Shown here in pieces: positions 12,510 to 23,518 of a stretch of DNA of 64,000 bases. How positions within the stretch are numbered: the first letter of the stretch is position 1; each line of letters begins with the position of its first letter. The position numbers and the translations under genes are program-made. Source of the stretch: Bemisia tabaci (Eukaryota > Arthropoda > Insecta > Hemiptera > Aleyrodidae). Under the pieces are notes generated by a model. It did no database searches. It worked only from the letters and a program-made list of their open reading frames with translations, and was not told where the DNA came from. The stretch is from positions 20,695,131 through 20,759,130 of the forward strand of contig NC_092795.1 of NCBI RefSeq assembly GCF_918797505.1. Direction: 5' to 3'.

Positions 12510-12681
12510 CTGAAAAAGGAAGTTTAATACCTTTAAAATGAGGTAATGAAATCCTGTTAAAATTGGTGCACTTTTATTTCTAAGGTATTTCACATTTTAA
12601 CTATTCCTGTTATCGTGAAATCACCCTCATATAGAGGACAACATTGCATTTAAATATAGTCGCCCCTTTTCATTGAGACAT

Positions 12682-12926
12682 GAGGGGCTTGGAGGACAAG
12701 GAGCATAAGTGCAGTTTTGAAAAATTGAGATATCGATGATTTCAAATGAAACTAATTTTACTGCATATTCTGTAAAAATTCGCTCCAAAATTTCAATTTT
12801 TAAGCCTCAAAAAGTCAGTTTGAACTTCCTTTCCACCATGAGGATCCATGTAATTTCGAGACTCCGAACTCGTATTTTTTGAAATAGCAAAAATTGCACT
12901 TATGCGTCTTGTCTTCCAAGCCCCTC
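12682..12926. mobile_element. MITE family M, copy 1
   Basis: About 245 bases with terminal inverted repeats of about 40 bases. The left end reads GAGGGGCTTGGAGGACAAGG. The right end is its complement with a few changes, and both continue into GCATAAGTGCA. There is no ORF. A second, more diverged copy lies in the CSP intron at 25662-25895. Confidence 0.8.
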
Positions 12927-15321
12927 GTATTAAGTATACTTTTTTAAGGGGGCTTATTCTCCTCGAGATAAAGAAGTCTGATGCAAAGATAGTCTTAACC
13001 GCATTATGACATTGTGAAATTGCAACTTACCTCTAATTCATTAGCGGGTTTATGTTTAAATTAAGCATTTTAGGAAATTATAATCCAACTCATCCCTTGT
13101 CGATTGCTAGCATGACAGTCACATGAAAGATTAATCTTACGCCACGCCGATCGACAGTTATTGCGGATCTACATTGCTCCCAAAAAATCTTTTTATGAAC
13201 ACAGAATTTTTTTGTCTTGTTCCATACACATGATTTATATAGTAGTGTTGAATACATATTTCTAGCATCGCAATTTTTTTTCCCGAAAAAAAAGTTGTCT
13301 GGTTATCTGCGAATAACGCGAACTCCCAAACAGAATTCCTGTGCGGAAAACATTCATTGAGTGTTTTCTATCGACTAATTTTCATTGGCCAGATATTGCG
13401 TTATTCCGTGCTAAATAATTGTACCTCTAAGAAATCATTATTTTTATCTACTTATGGAGAGTAATCAGTGGGTCATACATGTTATACACATAAAAGCAAC
13501 AGTTTTCGATAACTGTGAAATAGGTAGGTAATTTTATGCTAAAAATCAGTTGAGTATTATACTCTATTGATGAATCTAGTCACAATTCGTGCGTTTCAAG
13601 ACATACCTGTACAGCTTATATGAAAGTATCACAAAATTTGGAGCCTTGAAGTTGGCACAACACAATACTGAATAATGCGCACTCTGGAGACGGAATGATT
13701 TTGTTTCTCCTCTGGAAGATGAAAGTTCGGTTCAGATAATGAGGAGAGGTGGTAAAATGATAAAATGTAGTCGATTGTGGCTTTCTGATCAAATATTCTC
13801 TCTTATTCCCTATGTGTAATATTTCGAGGAAAATAATTTTAAGATATGATAAATATCGCGGTACCACGTACTCGGTTGGCGACTTTGCAGACTTCCTGTC
13901 ATATTTTTTAAACTGGAAAACTGCTCAAAGGCAATTCTTAAAATCTGCTGTGATTTTTTTTCTTTGAGTGAACATAATTTTGCGAAAACTTTCAGGAATG
14001 ATGTCAATTTGCTCTCCTAAAAAAAATTAAATCGGAGCGAAGATTCTCAAACACCCCAAACGAGATGCATGGTTGCGGACCTATGCACCGTCGATTCAAC
14101 GAAAAATATCTCTTATTAGTACCTACATGATCTAAACTTGAACAAAGATAGGAAAAATTCAAAAATGTTTTAAAAATTCTGTCCTTCAGAAAACCTCTCT
14201 GAAAAATTGAAAAAAAATGTTTAATCGCACCAGTTTTGTGGAAAATCCAGTTTTCCCCTAAAAGTTGTGCTTTAGAGGAAAAACTTGAATTTCCCGGAAA
14301 ATCCTCACGTGATTGGGAAAAATTGGATTTTTGTATTCATGCAGCGTTGAAAATACATTTATATTCGAATCCGATATTTGCCTCAGTTGCTCAGCAGCTG
14401 TGAGCCTGCCTCTTATTCTCGGGCAAAAAGAAAACAAGATGTTTCAACACGAATGTAATGTGTTAAAGGTTAACATTTCGACAGTGTGAGTCTGCGATCA
14501 TTTATCTCGGTTTCTAACTTGGCAGACTTCCTGTCATATTTTATTTTTTGAATCGAAACTACTTAACAGACATTTTCAATTGAAATGTGGCAATGCTCTG
14601 TGAGCAAATATTAATACGTCTCATATCAGCTGATTGTGAGACTTTTTTCATCACCTCCTAATGAGGCCCTACAAAGTCGTGGAACATTCGTCGGGGGTTG
14701 AACCGCACAGCGTTCAGGCGGAGAGCCCCTTAATTTGTAACAACCGACAACATGGACAAAATGAGTCGGTCAATGCCGCTGCACGAACTCACTCGGCTAA
14801 ATAGTGAATAGGAGGTGTTAAAGTTTCAGGCAGAGTTCTCGATCGGATGTCATGATACGACGACGACACCGGTCCGGACCTCAGGCTGTCGAAGACACCA
14901 CAATGGGGTGTGAAGGAAAGCAGTTCAGACGGAGGGGGCCGCATAGGAGCGGGGGAGGGAACGGGGGGGGGGGGGGGCAAGCGTGTCCCAACAACTCCGA
15001 AATAGAGCAGAAATCGCAGCTTCCCAACTTGCAAACAACTTGCTAGGGCTGTGCGCAGAATAACAACAAGCTAGAATTGCAGCGTAAACGATGCACCGTC
15101 CGCCTGCGCTAGACCGTGGTTTCACGCCTGGGAACGTCCCATTGTGCTGTGACATCCGTTGAAATGGAGTCGTCACTTGGCCGGCCGTTGTTCGGCATCG
15201 AGCAGAATGAACTCTCCGCAAAAGTTCGCCTTTGCCGATGTTGAATGACTCGCCCTCCAGGTGTCGCTCGGCTCAATTACGGCTCCTGGGTTGCTTTGTA
15301 GCCCGTGCTTTTGACTCGAGT
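12927..15321. other. No gene recognised
   Basis: Mostly AT-rich. Minus-strand frames near 13616-14007 include one preceded by a TTTTTTTAG acceptor, but none builds into a gene. From about 14840 to 15250 the sequence turns GC-rich with a run of 16 G at about 14962-14977. The two facing frames there are low-complexity artefacts. Confidence 0.4.
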
Positions 15322-15323
15322 TA

Positions 15324-15983
15324 TACTAGGGCCCACGAACGATGATCCCTGAGCCGCGGGTATTTCTTGCAAACACTGGCAACAGCGACACCCCGGCCCG
15401 GACCGAGTCTCGAGTTCGCGGACAATGCCGAGCCGAGCCACAATCGAACCCTAATACTTACGCGTAATTTCCGATTTCACCCTCCCGTTAGAAAAAACCA
15501 AAATTTGTTGAAAGTTGTGTAACATTTTTTCAGCAAGTGTTTCCTTACTCTCCTTTAAAGCACGAGTAAAAAGAGGCCTCGTTTATAAAAATCGGTCAAA
15601 TAGCAGCAAAGTTACAGTTCGAGATACGATGTTATAAATAAAAATCGGACTTCGCTTCAAAATGGAAATGGAAGGAAAAAATAAAAATTGCATATTACAA
15701 TTATATATGATTTAGCTCAGAATTTTACGAGCAATCCAACCATGTAATGAACGAAGAGATTGGGGCAAAATTACAAGAAATTGATCTTTTATGGAGGGCT
15801 TCCTATGAAGAATTTTGACCTGAAGATAGGGGTAGAATAGCAGCAGTTCGCATACATAGCTTTTCGCGTTCACAATACCCGGTCTCGTCGATGTGCGTGC
15901 TCGACCTTGCAGCGTTGTCATTTACATGGTCCATGCGTTTATTCGCCCGATTTTTCAGGGATCATCGTTCGTGGGCCCTAGTA
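15324..15983. mobile_element. MITE of 660 bp with TA flanks
   Basis: The terminal inverted repeats start TACTAGGGCCCACGAACGAT and pair over about 28 bases up to the TCAGGGATCATCG at the right end. TA dinucleotides sit immediately outside both ends (15322-15323 and 15984-15985), as expected of a TA-targeting Tc1/mariner-type element. The interior contains a 69-codon minus-strand frame with no transposase signature, so it is non-autonomous. Confidence 0.8.
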
Positions 15984-16832
15984 TAGTTAAAATGCGCCCA
16001 AGGGCAAGGGTATCTTGAAAAGACGTAACGTGTATCGAGATAACGTACCTAACGTAAAACGCGGTGCAAGATTATTTACGCGGGTATTGTTGTGCCCCGG
16101 ATTAGAATTGGGGTTCGTCGAGGCGTTTTCATCGATTTCGTGCGATTTCACGTCGCACCGAAATCGTCTTATTTTTCTATTTGTTGATTGTAAAGGTACT
16201 AATAACTGGAAAATTATGAGTTCGCTGTACTTTTTCTGGATTTATTTTCCACTCTGAATAACATGGACCCTGACTATCCTACCATTCCATAACTTCAGTG
16301 CTCGGATCGGAACTTCCTAACTTTTTTTTTTTTTTTTTTTCATAAATCAATTCGCTCTTATCATTACTCTACATCATGAGAGTAATGCTTAACGTAGAAC
16401 GCCTGAAACGCGAAGCGCTTCGACGAATTGGACCGCGAAGCAGTCAGGGCACGTACCCCCTTGTTTATTAGAATCCGGCAGTTGCCTAAAACCTGATAAA
16501 ATGCTTAAATCATGCATCCTTAGGAAACAAACCTCTGATTTGTCAGCCTCAACCAATTCACTTATGCGACGCGTAAACATATTTGATATCAACTGCAAAC
16601 TATTTTTTGTTTTATTTAATCTCATTAGCGTTATTTGAAGCAGGGAACGATGCCTTCCACAAACACGTGTCAACGTATTGAATTCGGTCCACCTTTCGAA
16701 TGAATAATAATTTCTGACGTTATGTGGGTCTTCCCAGCGGGTTTAAATGAAAAATTTTACTCTGATTGAATTTCATTGTAAATCAATGATAATCTGAATG
16801 TACCTCGTGTCGACGTCACTCGCAGAACTTAC

Positions 16833-17049
16833 CTATGGTGTCTCCGCGGAGATAACTCCGAAGGACAAACGAAAAGACTTTCTGAAGAGGCGTCAGCGAC
16901 GAGTGCGGTATTAATTAATGTTGATACGAGAAAACAATTCTCTCGGAGAGAACGCGAAACGTCCTGGAACAGGAAGCGCCACGGGGATGAGGTGACGAGC
17001 TCACACCTGAGGAAGTTGGATTGCTCGTCGAGAGTTAAGGGAAATGAAG
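16833..17049 (-). other. Candidate internal exon, coding status uncertain
   Basis: On the minus strand a very good acceptor (TTTTTTTTAATTACAG) and a consensus donor (GTAAGT) bound 217 nt. Exactly one frame is open through it (2 nt + 71 codons + 2 nt). Its peptide is Ser/Leu-rich and matches nothing I know. The base composition is more GC-rich than its surroundings. It could be a coding or 5'-UTR exon of a minus-strand gene. It cannot splice in frame directly to 12265-12509. Confidence 0.3.
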
Positions 17050-17180
17050 CTGTAATTAAAAAAAAGTCGAACTCGATGTGAGCGGAGATCGAGGTCGCTG
17101 CGAAAATTGGAGTGCACGTCGTGGTTACCAAATTGTGCAGCTATCAAAATGCATCTTGAGCCGAAGACATGAGTCTAATG

Positions 17181-17433
17181 CTGCCGTGCTAAGGGAGAAC
17201 GCCGTATGGACCTTCAGGCGTTGCCAAATTTCCTTTGATAAAACACGAATTTCCTGGTAAACTCGTGAATATTTTCCTTCCAATTTTTCAGATAATTTTG
17301 TTCGGAATTTCACCTAAAATTCCTGCAAATTTTAAGGAAAAGTATTCATAGCTTTCCTCAAAAATAAACATTTTATCGACGAAAATTTGGCAACTCTCGA
17401 ATGTTCATACGGCGTTCTTTCTTAGCACGGCGG
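17181..17433. mobile_element. MITE family A, copy 1
   Basis: 253 bases with about 50-base terminal inverted repeats starting CTGCCGTGCTAAGG. The two arms differ inside: one carries CCTTCAGGCGTTGCC, the other CATTCGAGAGTTGCC. Both then converge on AAATTTCC. The right terminus is slightly mutated (CGG instead of CAG). Six further copies occur in this window. Confidence 0.9.
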
Positions 17434-17519
17434 AATGGAGTACTGCGCAAAATGAGGAGCAGAGGGATTTACAACGTAATCAACTGTTCGTTTGTGAAAT
17501 TTGTAAGAGAAACACCACG

Positions 17520-17756
17520 GCGCACAGTGGAGAGAGTCAATAGGAGAGGTCGGGCAAAATTTGGTAACTTTAAAAGCTTATAACTCCGTTGATATACACT
17601 TTGAGGTTCTAAAAATGGTTGTATTGGTTTCCTCGTGAAATTTTCTTCTGGATGCGCCCCTAAAAATGTAAAATGTGACGAATTGAACATCAAAATTTGC
17701 AGTTTTATTCAAGAATTTCATGTCCGACTTCTCGGATAGACTCGATCCACCGTGCG
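17520..17756. mobile_element. MITE family D, copy 1
   Basis: About 237 bases with inverted ends GCGCACAGTGGA...TCCACCGTGCGC and inner pairing through (A/G)AGTC and GTCGG(A/G)CA. The interior shares TTTAAAAGCTTATAACTCCG and GGTTTCCTCGT(G/A)AAATTTTC with 49044-49281. There is no ORF. It starts about 85 bases after the family A copy ends. Confidence 0.85.
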
Positions 17757-18109
17757 GCGCCGGCGCCCCTGGTTTTTTTTATAATCAAACCCCATGGCTA
17801 TTAACAACTCTCAAAGCCGGCGCCATAATGAAGGGTGCAGCACCGAATTGTAAAAGCCCACCTTTGCTGCTGTAAACGTTGGAAATGGTCCAAAAGGTCG
17901 GGGTAAAAAAAGAAAACCCCACAAACACTTCCCTGCATCTCATAATCAGTAAATAAACATTTCATTCTTCCTGAATACGCTAAATGCATGCGAGCATAGA
18001 TTGCCTCTCTGCTTAGAGACTTCTCGCGGAACGTAGGTATAGTTCTTAACTTGCTGTTTTGAGGCCTTTGAAAGTTTACTCGTCATTTAGCTACAATTCG
18101 AGCTGAAAG

Positions 18110-18961
18110 CAGGGCAGGATTAAGGGGGTGGCCACATGGGCCGCGGCCCGTGGCGGCAAATCTATGGGGCGGCAAAAATTTGCGATTTTTTAAAGTGTAG
18201 GTATAAAAAAAATCGAGTTTATAAAAACAAAATTACAAACGAGAAAAGGCGACAAAATCTCTCATTTCCTGAGAGTATGGTAATTTCTAATTTTGTCGTC
18301 TCTTACTGATACAAGAAACAGCACCTTCAATATGTCGAGTTAAGAGAGAGACCAAACACGCAATTTGGCCTAGAACGGCGCGACTTAGAGAGAAATGATA
18401 ACGAGGACTTGAGATGAAAAGGAGAAGCCCTCGGCGCGGCGATCGGCATGTAACACATATTAGCGCCTACAAGACTGCACGAATACTTCACGCATTGCAT
18501 CAAACACAGTGCGGTCATTACGGTCAGCGTGAAACGGATAGCGCTTACAAGAATGCACGAATACCTCACGCATTGCGGCAAGTACAGTGCGATCAGCGTG
18601 AGACGCATAGCGCCTACAAGACTGTCGGAATACTTCACGCATTGCGCCAAACACGGTGCGGTCTGCGCGGCGCGGCGGCGAAGTTAAAATCATTGAACCA
18701 CATTTATGTTTGTTCTTTCATAATTTTTTCGTTCATTTCTTATGAAGGGGAGGCCTTGTCCACACAGAAATAGGTTTACGGAACTTAACTTTCGCGCAAA
18801 GTTTCGAGAGCTTTTGCTAGTAGTGTAGACAGGGCTTTCCCAAACAATGTGTTCAACACGAGCCGTGTGTGTGATGGTTTTTATTGAGTTTCAAAACGAA
18901 TGAGAAGGGGGCGGCAAAATATAGGCGGCCCATGGGCGGCAAGTAGGTGAATCCGGCCCTG
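18110..18961. mobile_element. Non-autonomous hAT-like element, copy 1, with 8-bp target duplication
   Basis: The ends are CAGGGCAGGATTAAGG (left) and, inverted, CAGGGCCGGATTCACC (right). The octamer GCTGAAAG lies directly outside both ends (18102-18109 and 18962-18969). CAGGG-type ends plus an 8-bp duplication are hallmarks of the hAT superfamily. The 852-bp body has no transposase. It contains three tandem, imperfect units of about 70-78 bases from 18462 (each opening AGCGC(C/T)TACAAGA). A close relative lies at 28927-29828. Confidence 0.9.
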
Positions 18962-18969
18962 GCTGAAAG

Positions 18970-20430
18970 AGCACGAATTTTAATCTTCATAAATACAGGC
19001 AGAAAAAAAAAATACTTCATCCATTTTCTCGACCGTTTTTGGCACAGGCCTACAAAACCAATCTTTTCTGGGGATGTCAATCAAGTAATACCTACTTAAG
19101 ATAGTTTAAGTAAAGAATTGAGTTTTTATTAATATGTTATATATGATTGCGTGGTCAGCACCAAAATCAACCCGGAGCAAGTCGATCGGTATCATTTCCT
19201 TACAAGTCGAATTAATGAATGAATAGTAAAAGGGTAAGGAAATTTTAAATTATAAATTTTACGATTTCGACTCACCTCTTTAAATGCGAAGCTTGTCTTA
19301 CTAAAATCAGGATTTTTGCCCACCGTGCTACGCCAGATTCGACTAGGAGCTGAGCCTCTTCAGAAATGAGAAAAGTAATTAGAGAGATGATCTTCATCAG
19401 TCATCTTCGGCGCTTAAATACGAGTCCACCCGGGGAATTCAGAGTTAATGCCTAAAAGCGCGAGAGCTTGCGGGGTAATATTTTGGCGCAAATCACAGTC
19501 GACTTCGCGATCACCAATTTTGTAAATTGAAAAGGAGCTTCGGGAGATGAGCGGCCTCCCCCCCCCCTCAACCCCCATCCAGGCCAAGCAGGAAAATGAA
19601 ACCCTTGCGATTTCGTCTGTAAGGTATCCGCCGGTAGCAACTTTCCCACGTTGCCGCTGAAGCTTGGAAACGTCCTTTTTTTCAGCGGTTTTCGCTGCCT
19701 GCTGTCGAAGGAAAATCTGCCAATCGGCTGCAACGGCCCCACCTCACTCCAGCGATTGTCTTCTATTTGCATCAATTTTATTAACAAGTTCCCTCCGTAG
19801 TTCCCGCGTGCATTACTGGATTATTCAAGAGCGGGGTGTGGGTATACAATAGGGATCATTCGCGCTGCATAAGCCGTCTTGTCTTTTATCTTTGTAGAGG
19901 TACTGCGTAAAAGTAGATGGGGCATACGACTCTGCTGAAGGAAAGTAGGTCGCTCATTACTCCATTAGCGGAGTTTTGAATATGACCCAAACCCTTCGCC
20001 GATTTCTCATTTTTTACCGCCACGTGTTGTAGACGTCAATTTGGATTTGGGTACCCAAGGTATGCTTCACCTCCAAAATATGGATGGTAATATGAAGCAT
20101 GGAAATGCTCTATCTTGGACTATAGGTCTGGGACTATGCTGACCATAGGTAAACATAATTTGATAACCTCTCATTTCAACACGGAATTTTTGGGTTAAAT
20201 TAACTCATTAGGAAGCCTTACCCTTATACAGCCGCAAACCAGTCACATTAATAATCGCACTCGGTGTTAACCTCATCAAGCGCGTTAAGACGACGCGGCG
20301 TCATGAACAACGCCTCGATGCAACTATTCTTGCTCAATGAATGCGCTTGTTGTATGTCCAAAAAATGAAGGCCCCCCACTAGCTTCTCTTACGATCTTAA
20401 CAGGTAAAACCTTCAACGACTAAATATAAT
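18970..20430. other. No confirmed gene
   Basis: A minus-strand segment with a consensus donor (AAAGAG|GTGAGT at about 19275) follows an open stretch of about 26 codons, but its acceptor is ambiguous and I cannot extend it. A C-run sits at 19558-19567. Otherwise featureless. Confidence 0.4.
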
Positions 20431-20646
20431 GTAGACCAAGACCAATCCTCACAGGTCAGTCATTGCGCAGCTTTTTTGAAATCCACTCCCCCGCCCGGCC
20501 CTAACTCGCAGCACTCAATGCTACGTCACTATGGGTGCTCCCATAAGAAATACATTGCAGGCACTCAATACTACGTCACTGCGCAGTAGAGTACCGAAAC
20601 TCGTCCTCGGGAATGACTGACCTGTGTGGATTGGTCTTGATGTAGA
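20431..20646. mobile_element. Small inverted-repeat element
   Basis: CCAAGACCAATCCTCACAGGTCAGTCATT-type sequence at about 20437-20466 is repeated inverted at about 20609-20640, allowing a long hairpin with a loop of about 145 bases. The loop also holds two direct copies of GCACTCAAT(G/A)CTACGTCACT about 50 bases apart. It is probably a MITE whose outer ends I cannot fix. Confidence 0.6.
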
Positions 20647-21002
20647 CGAATTTTGAAGGAAACTCGATTTTAAAAATTTGAGGCTTACGGCTCTTTTCGC
20701 CACCATGGCAGTTCTCTGCCGTGATAGCGAAGAAAGCAGAAGCGTCAAATTTTCAAAATCGAGTTTCTTTCAAAATCCGTTCAATCTCTTATCGATAGAA
20801 TCACTGAAATAGCTACAACAGCACAATTCATCTTATTGACGAGACATATGAGAAAGCCGTAAGTGCTCAAAAAATGACGTAGTTTCAAGCAAAACAGCAG
20901 TTTTGGTTGCAGCATGGTTGTTTTGAAGAAAAAGAGGGTAAAATCTAGAAGACCAACACCATTCTCACATCTTGAGACCCTTCAGGACGACTTCCTATAC
21001 CC

Positions 21003-21335
21003 ATAGAGTACATAGAGTCGTAATGTAAATGGGAGAGCTGGCGCCATGTTCTGCTCGACGAATTCCGAACCCGGTGTGCGCCGAGTTCGGGTCGCTTTTT
21101 CGATACATTTTCGATCCAAAATGGCGGTGTGGAATACGTGGTAACTCCTATCTCCTTTGTTGTTGTTGTTGTTGTTGTTGTCATCGGATGGCCGGGTACC
21201 CGTGTATCGCAAACAATCGATTATGTATCGAAAAAGTGACCCGGCGTCACACAGGAGTCTCGGAATTCGGGACATGGAAAATGCTTAAAAGTGGCGCCAG
21301 CTCTCCCAATTACATTACGACTCTATGTACTCTAT
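21003..21335. mobile_element. Palindromic MITE (family H)
   Basis: 333 bases forming a nearly full-length hairpin. Both ends read ATAGAGTACATAGAGTCGTA, followed by (A)TGTAA(A/T)TGGGAGAGCTGGCGCCA. Pairing continues through the AATTCCGA region and CTTTTTCGATACAT. A (TTG)n microsatellite at about 21160-21180 lies near the apex. The facing frames on both strands are products of the palindrome. Confidence 0.85.
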
Positions 21336-21899
21336 GCCTATACCATAGTTGAACTGGGTCTTGGAAAACTAACCTCCAAATTTTCGAGTTGTCCATACTA
21401 TCCCTCTAAAAGCACTCTACCCCGATCGAGCCCTCGAGCAATACTTTAGGGGCAGGCTGTAGGAGCTTGGGAGCCTCACCCCACGGCCGATATTGTCACC
21501 CCTCGCTACCGGACCGATGCAACCGACACTTCTATCAGGCTGTCAATCACGGTGTCGCCGCGCACCGCCCCGGCCCCAGCCCCGGTCCCGCCTAAACCTC
21601 CCTCCGAGCAACGACCCAAGGAGCACTGAAAGAACATTTCGTTTATTTGATAACAGATCCTCCTCGCAGATAATGCCCACAATTTGAACTCGGACCGCAG
21701 AGCCTCCGTGACGTCGGTCATCCCTCTCGAGCGATTTCGATCTCGATAAAAATGAGAATGGGACTTGTTCCTGGGGCAGTCTCCCCGTTCATTGCTGCTG
21801 CGAGGCAAGTGCCATTAACATGGTCGTATGAGTTCACAAACACCGACGGAAGGTCCCGCACTTGCTGTCTTGAAATGGGCCTGTTGCAAACTTTTGCTA

Positions 21900-22313
21900 C
21901 ACTGAAAAAAAATTCTCGGCGTTTTTACCACGGTCCGTTGCTACCTTTACCATCACATTTTTTTTTACCAATTATTGATAATTTTATCAAGACAGACTGG
22001 TAAGCTTACCTAAAAACCGGTATTTTTACTGTTTTTCCAGGTAAGAATACCACTTTTATCGGTAATCAATTCCCGGTAACTTTGCCATTTTATCTCGGTA
22101 ATTCTACCACAGTCGATAAAAAATATTGGCGTTCTTACCGAGGTCCAGTAAAATTACCGAGAAAGTTCAATAATTTTACCGAGATTTCTCGGTAAAATTA
22201 CCAATTCCATAAATGGTGATTTTACCAAGAGAAAACTGGGATCAAATAGAACCCTGAATTCTTGGTAATACTACCATTTTCTCAGTAAATACACCGAGAT
22301 TTTTTTTTCAGTG
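21900..22313. mobile_element. MITE family B, copy 1, TA duplication
   Basis: 414 bases. The ends are CACTGAAAAAAAATTCTCGG and the complement of CACTGAAAAAAAAATCTCGG. TA flanks both sides (21898-21899 and 22314-22315). The interior is full of GGTAAnnnTACC-like words (GGTAATTTTACC and its variants), so the element can pair with itself in many registers. A near-identical copy lies at 51809-52208. Confidence 0.9.
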
Positions 22314-22451
22314 TAGAACAAAAATAAGAGTTGCTTCTTTCAGTAAATGTCCCAAAAATCACGATGAGCGCATCGGCAAAATTTGAATTGCGCTCTTAAC
22401 TTCACAATCTGCGTAACAAATTGCGTTGTTTTGAGCTTCCCGCTTCAAAAG

Positions 22452-22693
22452 CACTGAGGAAAAAAAACACATTGGATCTAAAGGCCAGACTCTTGAAAAC
22501 ATTGACAAGAAAAAATACTCCTGATTCAATCAGATTTTCGCTTAAATCAAAAGGAAATCCGCTCAAAGTAAGAGGCTTGGTTCTTGATTTAAGCAAAAAT
22601 CCGATTGAATCAAGAGTATTTTTTCTTGTCGATGTTTTTAAGAGTCTGGACTCTGGATCCAATGTGTGTTTTTTTTTTTTTTTTTTTCCAGTG
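22452..22693. mobile_element. MITE family G
   Basis: 242 bases with ends CACTGAGGAAAAAAAACACA and, inverted, CACTGG plus a long A run plus CACACATTGGATC. Pairing continues nearly to the centre (ACAAGAAAAAATACTC, GATTCAATC(A/G)GATTTT). The end motif CACTG + A-run resembles family B, which suggests the same class of transposase moves both. Confidence 0.85.
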
Positions 22694-22807
22694 AATGATA
22701 CTGCGATATAGGTGAACATTCCGCCAATGCGCTCACCGTGACTTCTGAGACATTTACAGATAGAAACAACTCTTATTTTTGCTCTAGCAAAAGTTTACAA
22801 CAGGCCC

Positions 22808-22990
22808 ATTGGACTGCATTTCACAATTAGGAACTACAATTCTGGCTCAGTTTAGAAACAACTTGTGTACCAGTGGTTTTCCTATACACGTAAGTGTTTT
22901 TACGGATGAGCCGAGTTTTTATATGCACGTAGGTGTTTGTACGGATGAGCTGGAGCTTATAGTTCCCAATTGCAAAATGTATAGTCCAAT
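22808..22990. mobile_element. MITE family R, copy 1
   Basis: Inverted ends ATTGGACTGCATTT...AAATGTATAGTCCAAT, with inner arms (C)AATTAGGAACT and AGTTCCCAATT. The interior holds two GTGTTT(T/G)TACGGATGAGC words. Diverged relatives are at 23376-23518 and 52915-53025. Confidence 0.75.
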
Positions 22991-23375
22991 TAAAAAGGTT
23001 AGGTAAAAGTAAAGCTGCTTTTGCATGGTCAAATTACGAACAAAATGAAGGTTGTAGTAACAATTCCACTTCTCTGATTGGTCACTGCTGCTGTATAATT
23101 GAGGCAAAAAGTAGTGGCGAGGCGTGAATGGTAGATTATCGACATTTCTCCATTTTAAAGTGTGGTAATGAATCGATTATTGAGGTGTTCGTTGCGAACA
23201 ACCCTTTTAAGCGATCCCTTCCCATAGGTTTAAATTGCTAATTAATCGATACATCGCAAAGCACGCCACTGGCGAAAAGTATGTGCAAGAATTATATTGT
23301 GGAAAAATGTATGATTTTTTGTGTGAATGTAGATTATAAAGTTTAATGAATCATTCGTTTTTCATGAAATTATCC

Positions 23376-23518
23376 ATTTGACTGCATTTTTCAATTTAAG
23401 AATTTTATTTTCTGGTTCATTATAGAGAGAACATATGTGTCATTAGTTTACCTATGCAGATAGGTGTTTTTACGTATGAGCCAGAATTGGTATTTCCTTA
23501 ATTCAAAATGCAGTCCAC
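23376..23518. mobile_element. MITE family R, copy 2 (shorter)
   Basis: It opens TTTGACTGCATTTTTCAATT and closes AATTCAAAATGCAGTCCA, with the shared GGTGTTTTTACGTATGAGCC interior. It has lost about 40 bases relative to copy 1. Confidence 0.65.

Noticed and set aside
13810..14020. Minus-strand frame behind a TTTTTTTAG acceptor
   Set aside because: It yields only about 30 codons in the spliced phase or an AT-rich 65-codon frame otherwise. No donor or partner exon was found.
14789..15221. Facing open frames in a GC-rich block
   Set aside because: Open on both strands because stops are rare in GC-rich DNA. Low-complexity Pro/Gly runs come from a G-run.
18327..18773. Three overlapping frames of 77-119 codons with repeated CVKYS/REVF-like motifs
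   Set aside because: They are read-through of the tandem 70-bp units inside the hAT-like element. The same frames recur in the copy at 28927-29828.
19275..19360. Minus-strand exon with GTGAGT donor
   Set aside because: Donor is good, but the acceptor is uncertain and two frames are open for only about 26 codons. Too little to call.
22402..22719. Two facing frames of about 100 codons with Lys/Phe runs
   Set aside because: Generated by the palindromic MITE at 22452-22693.
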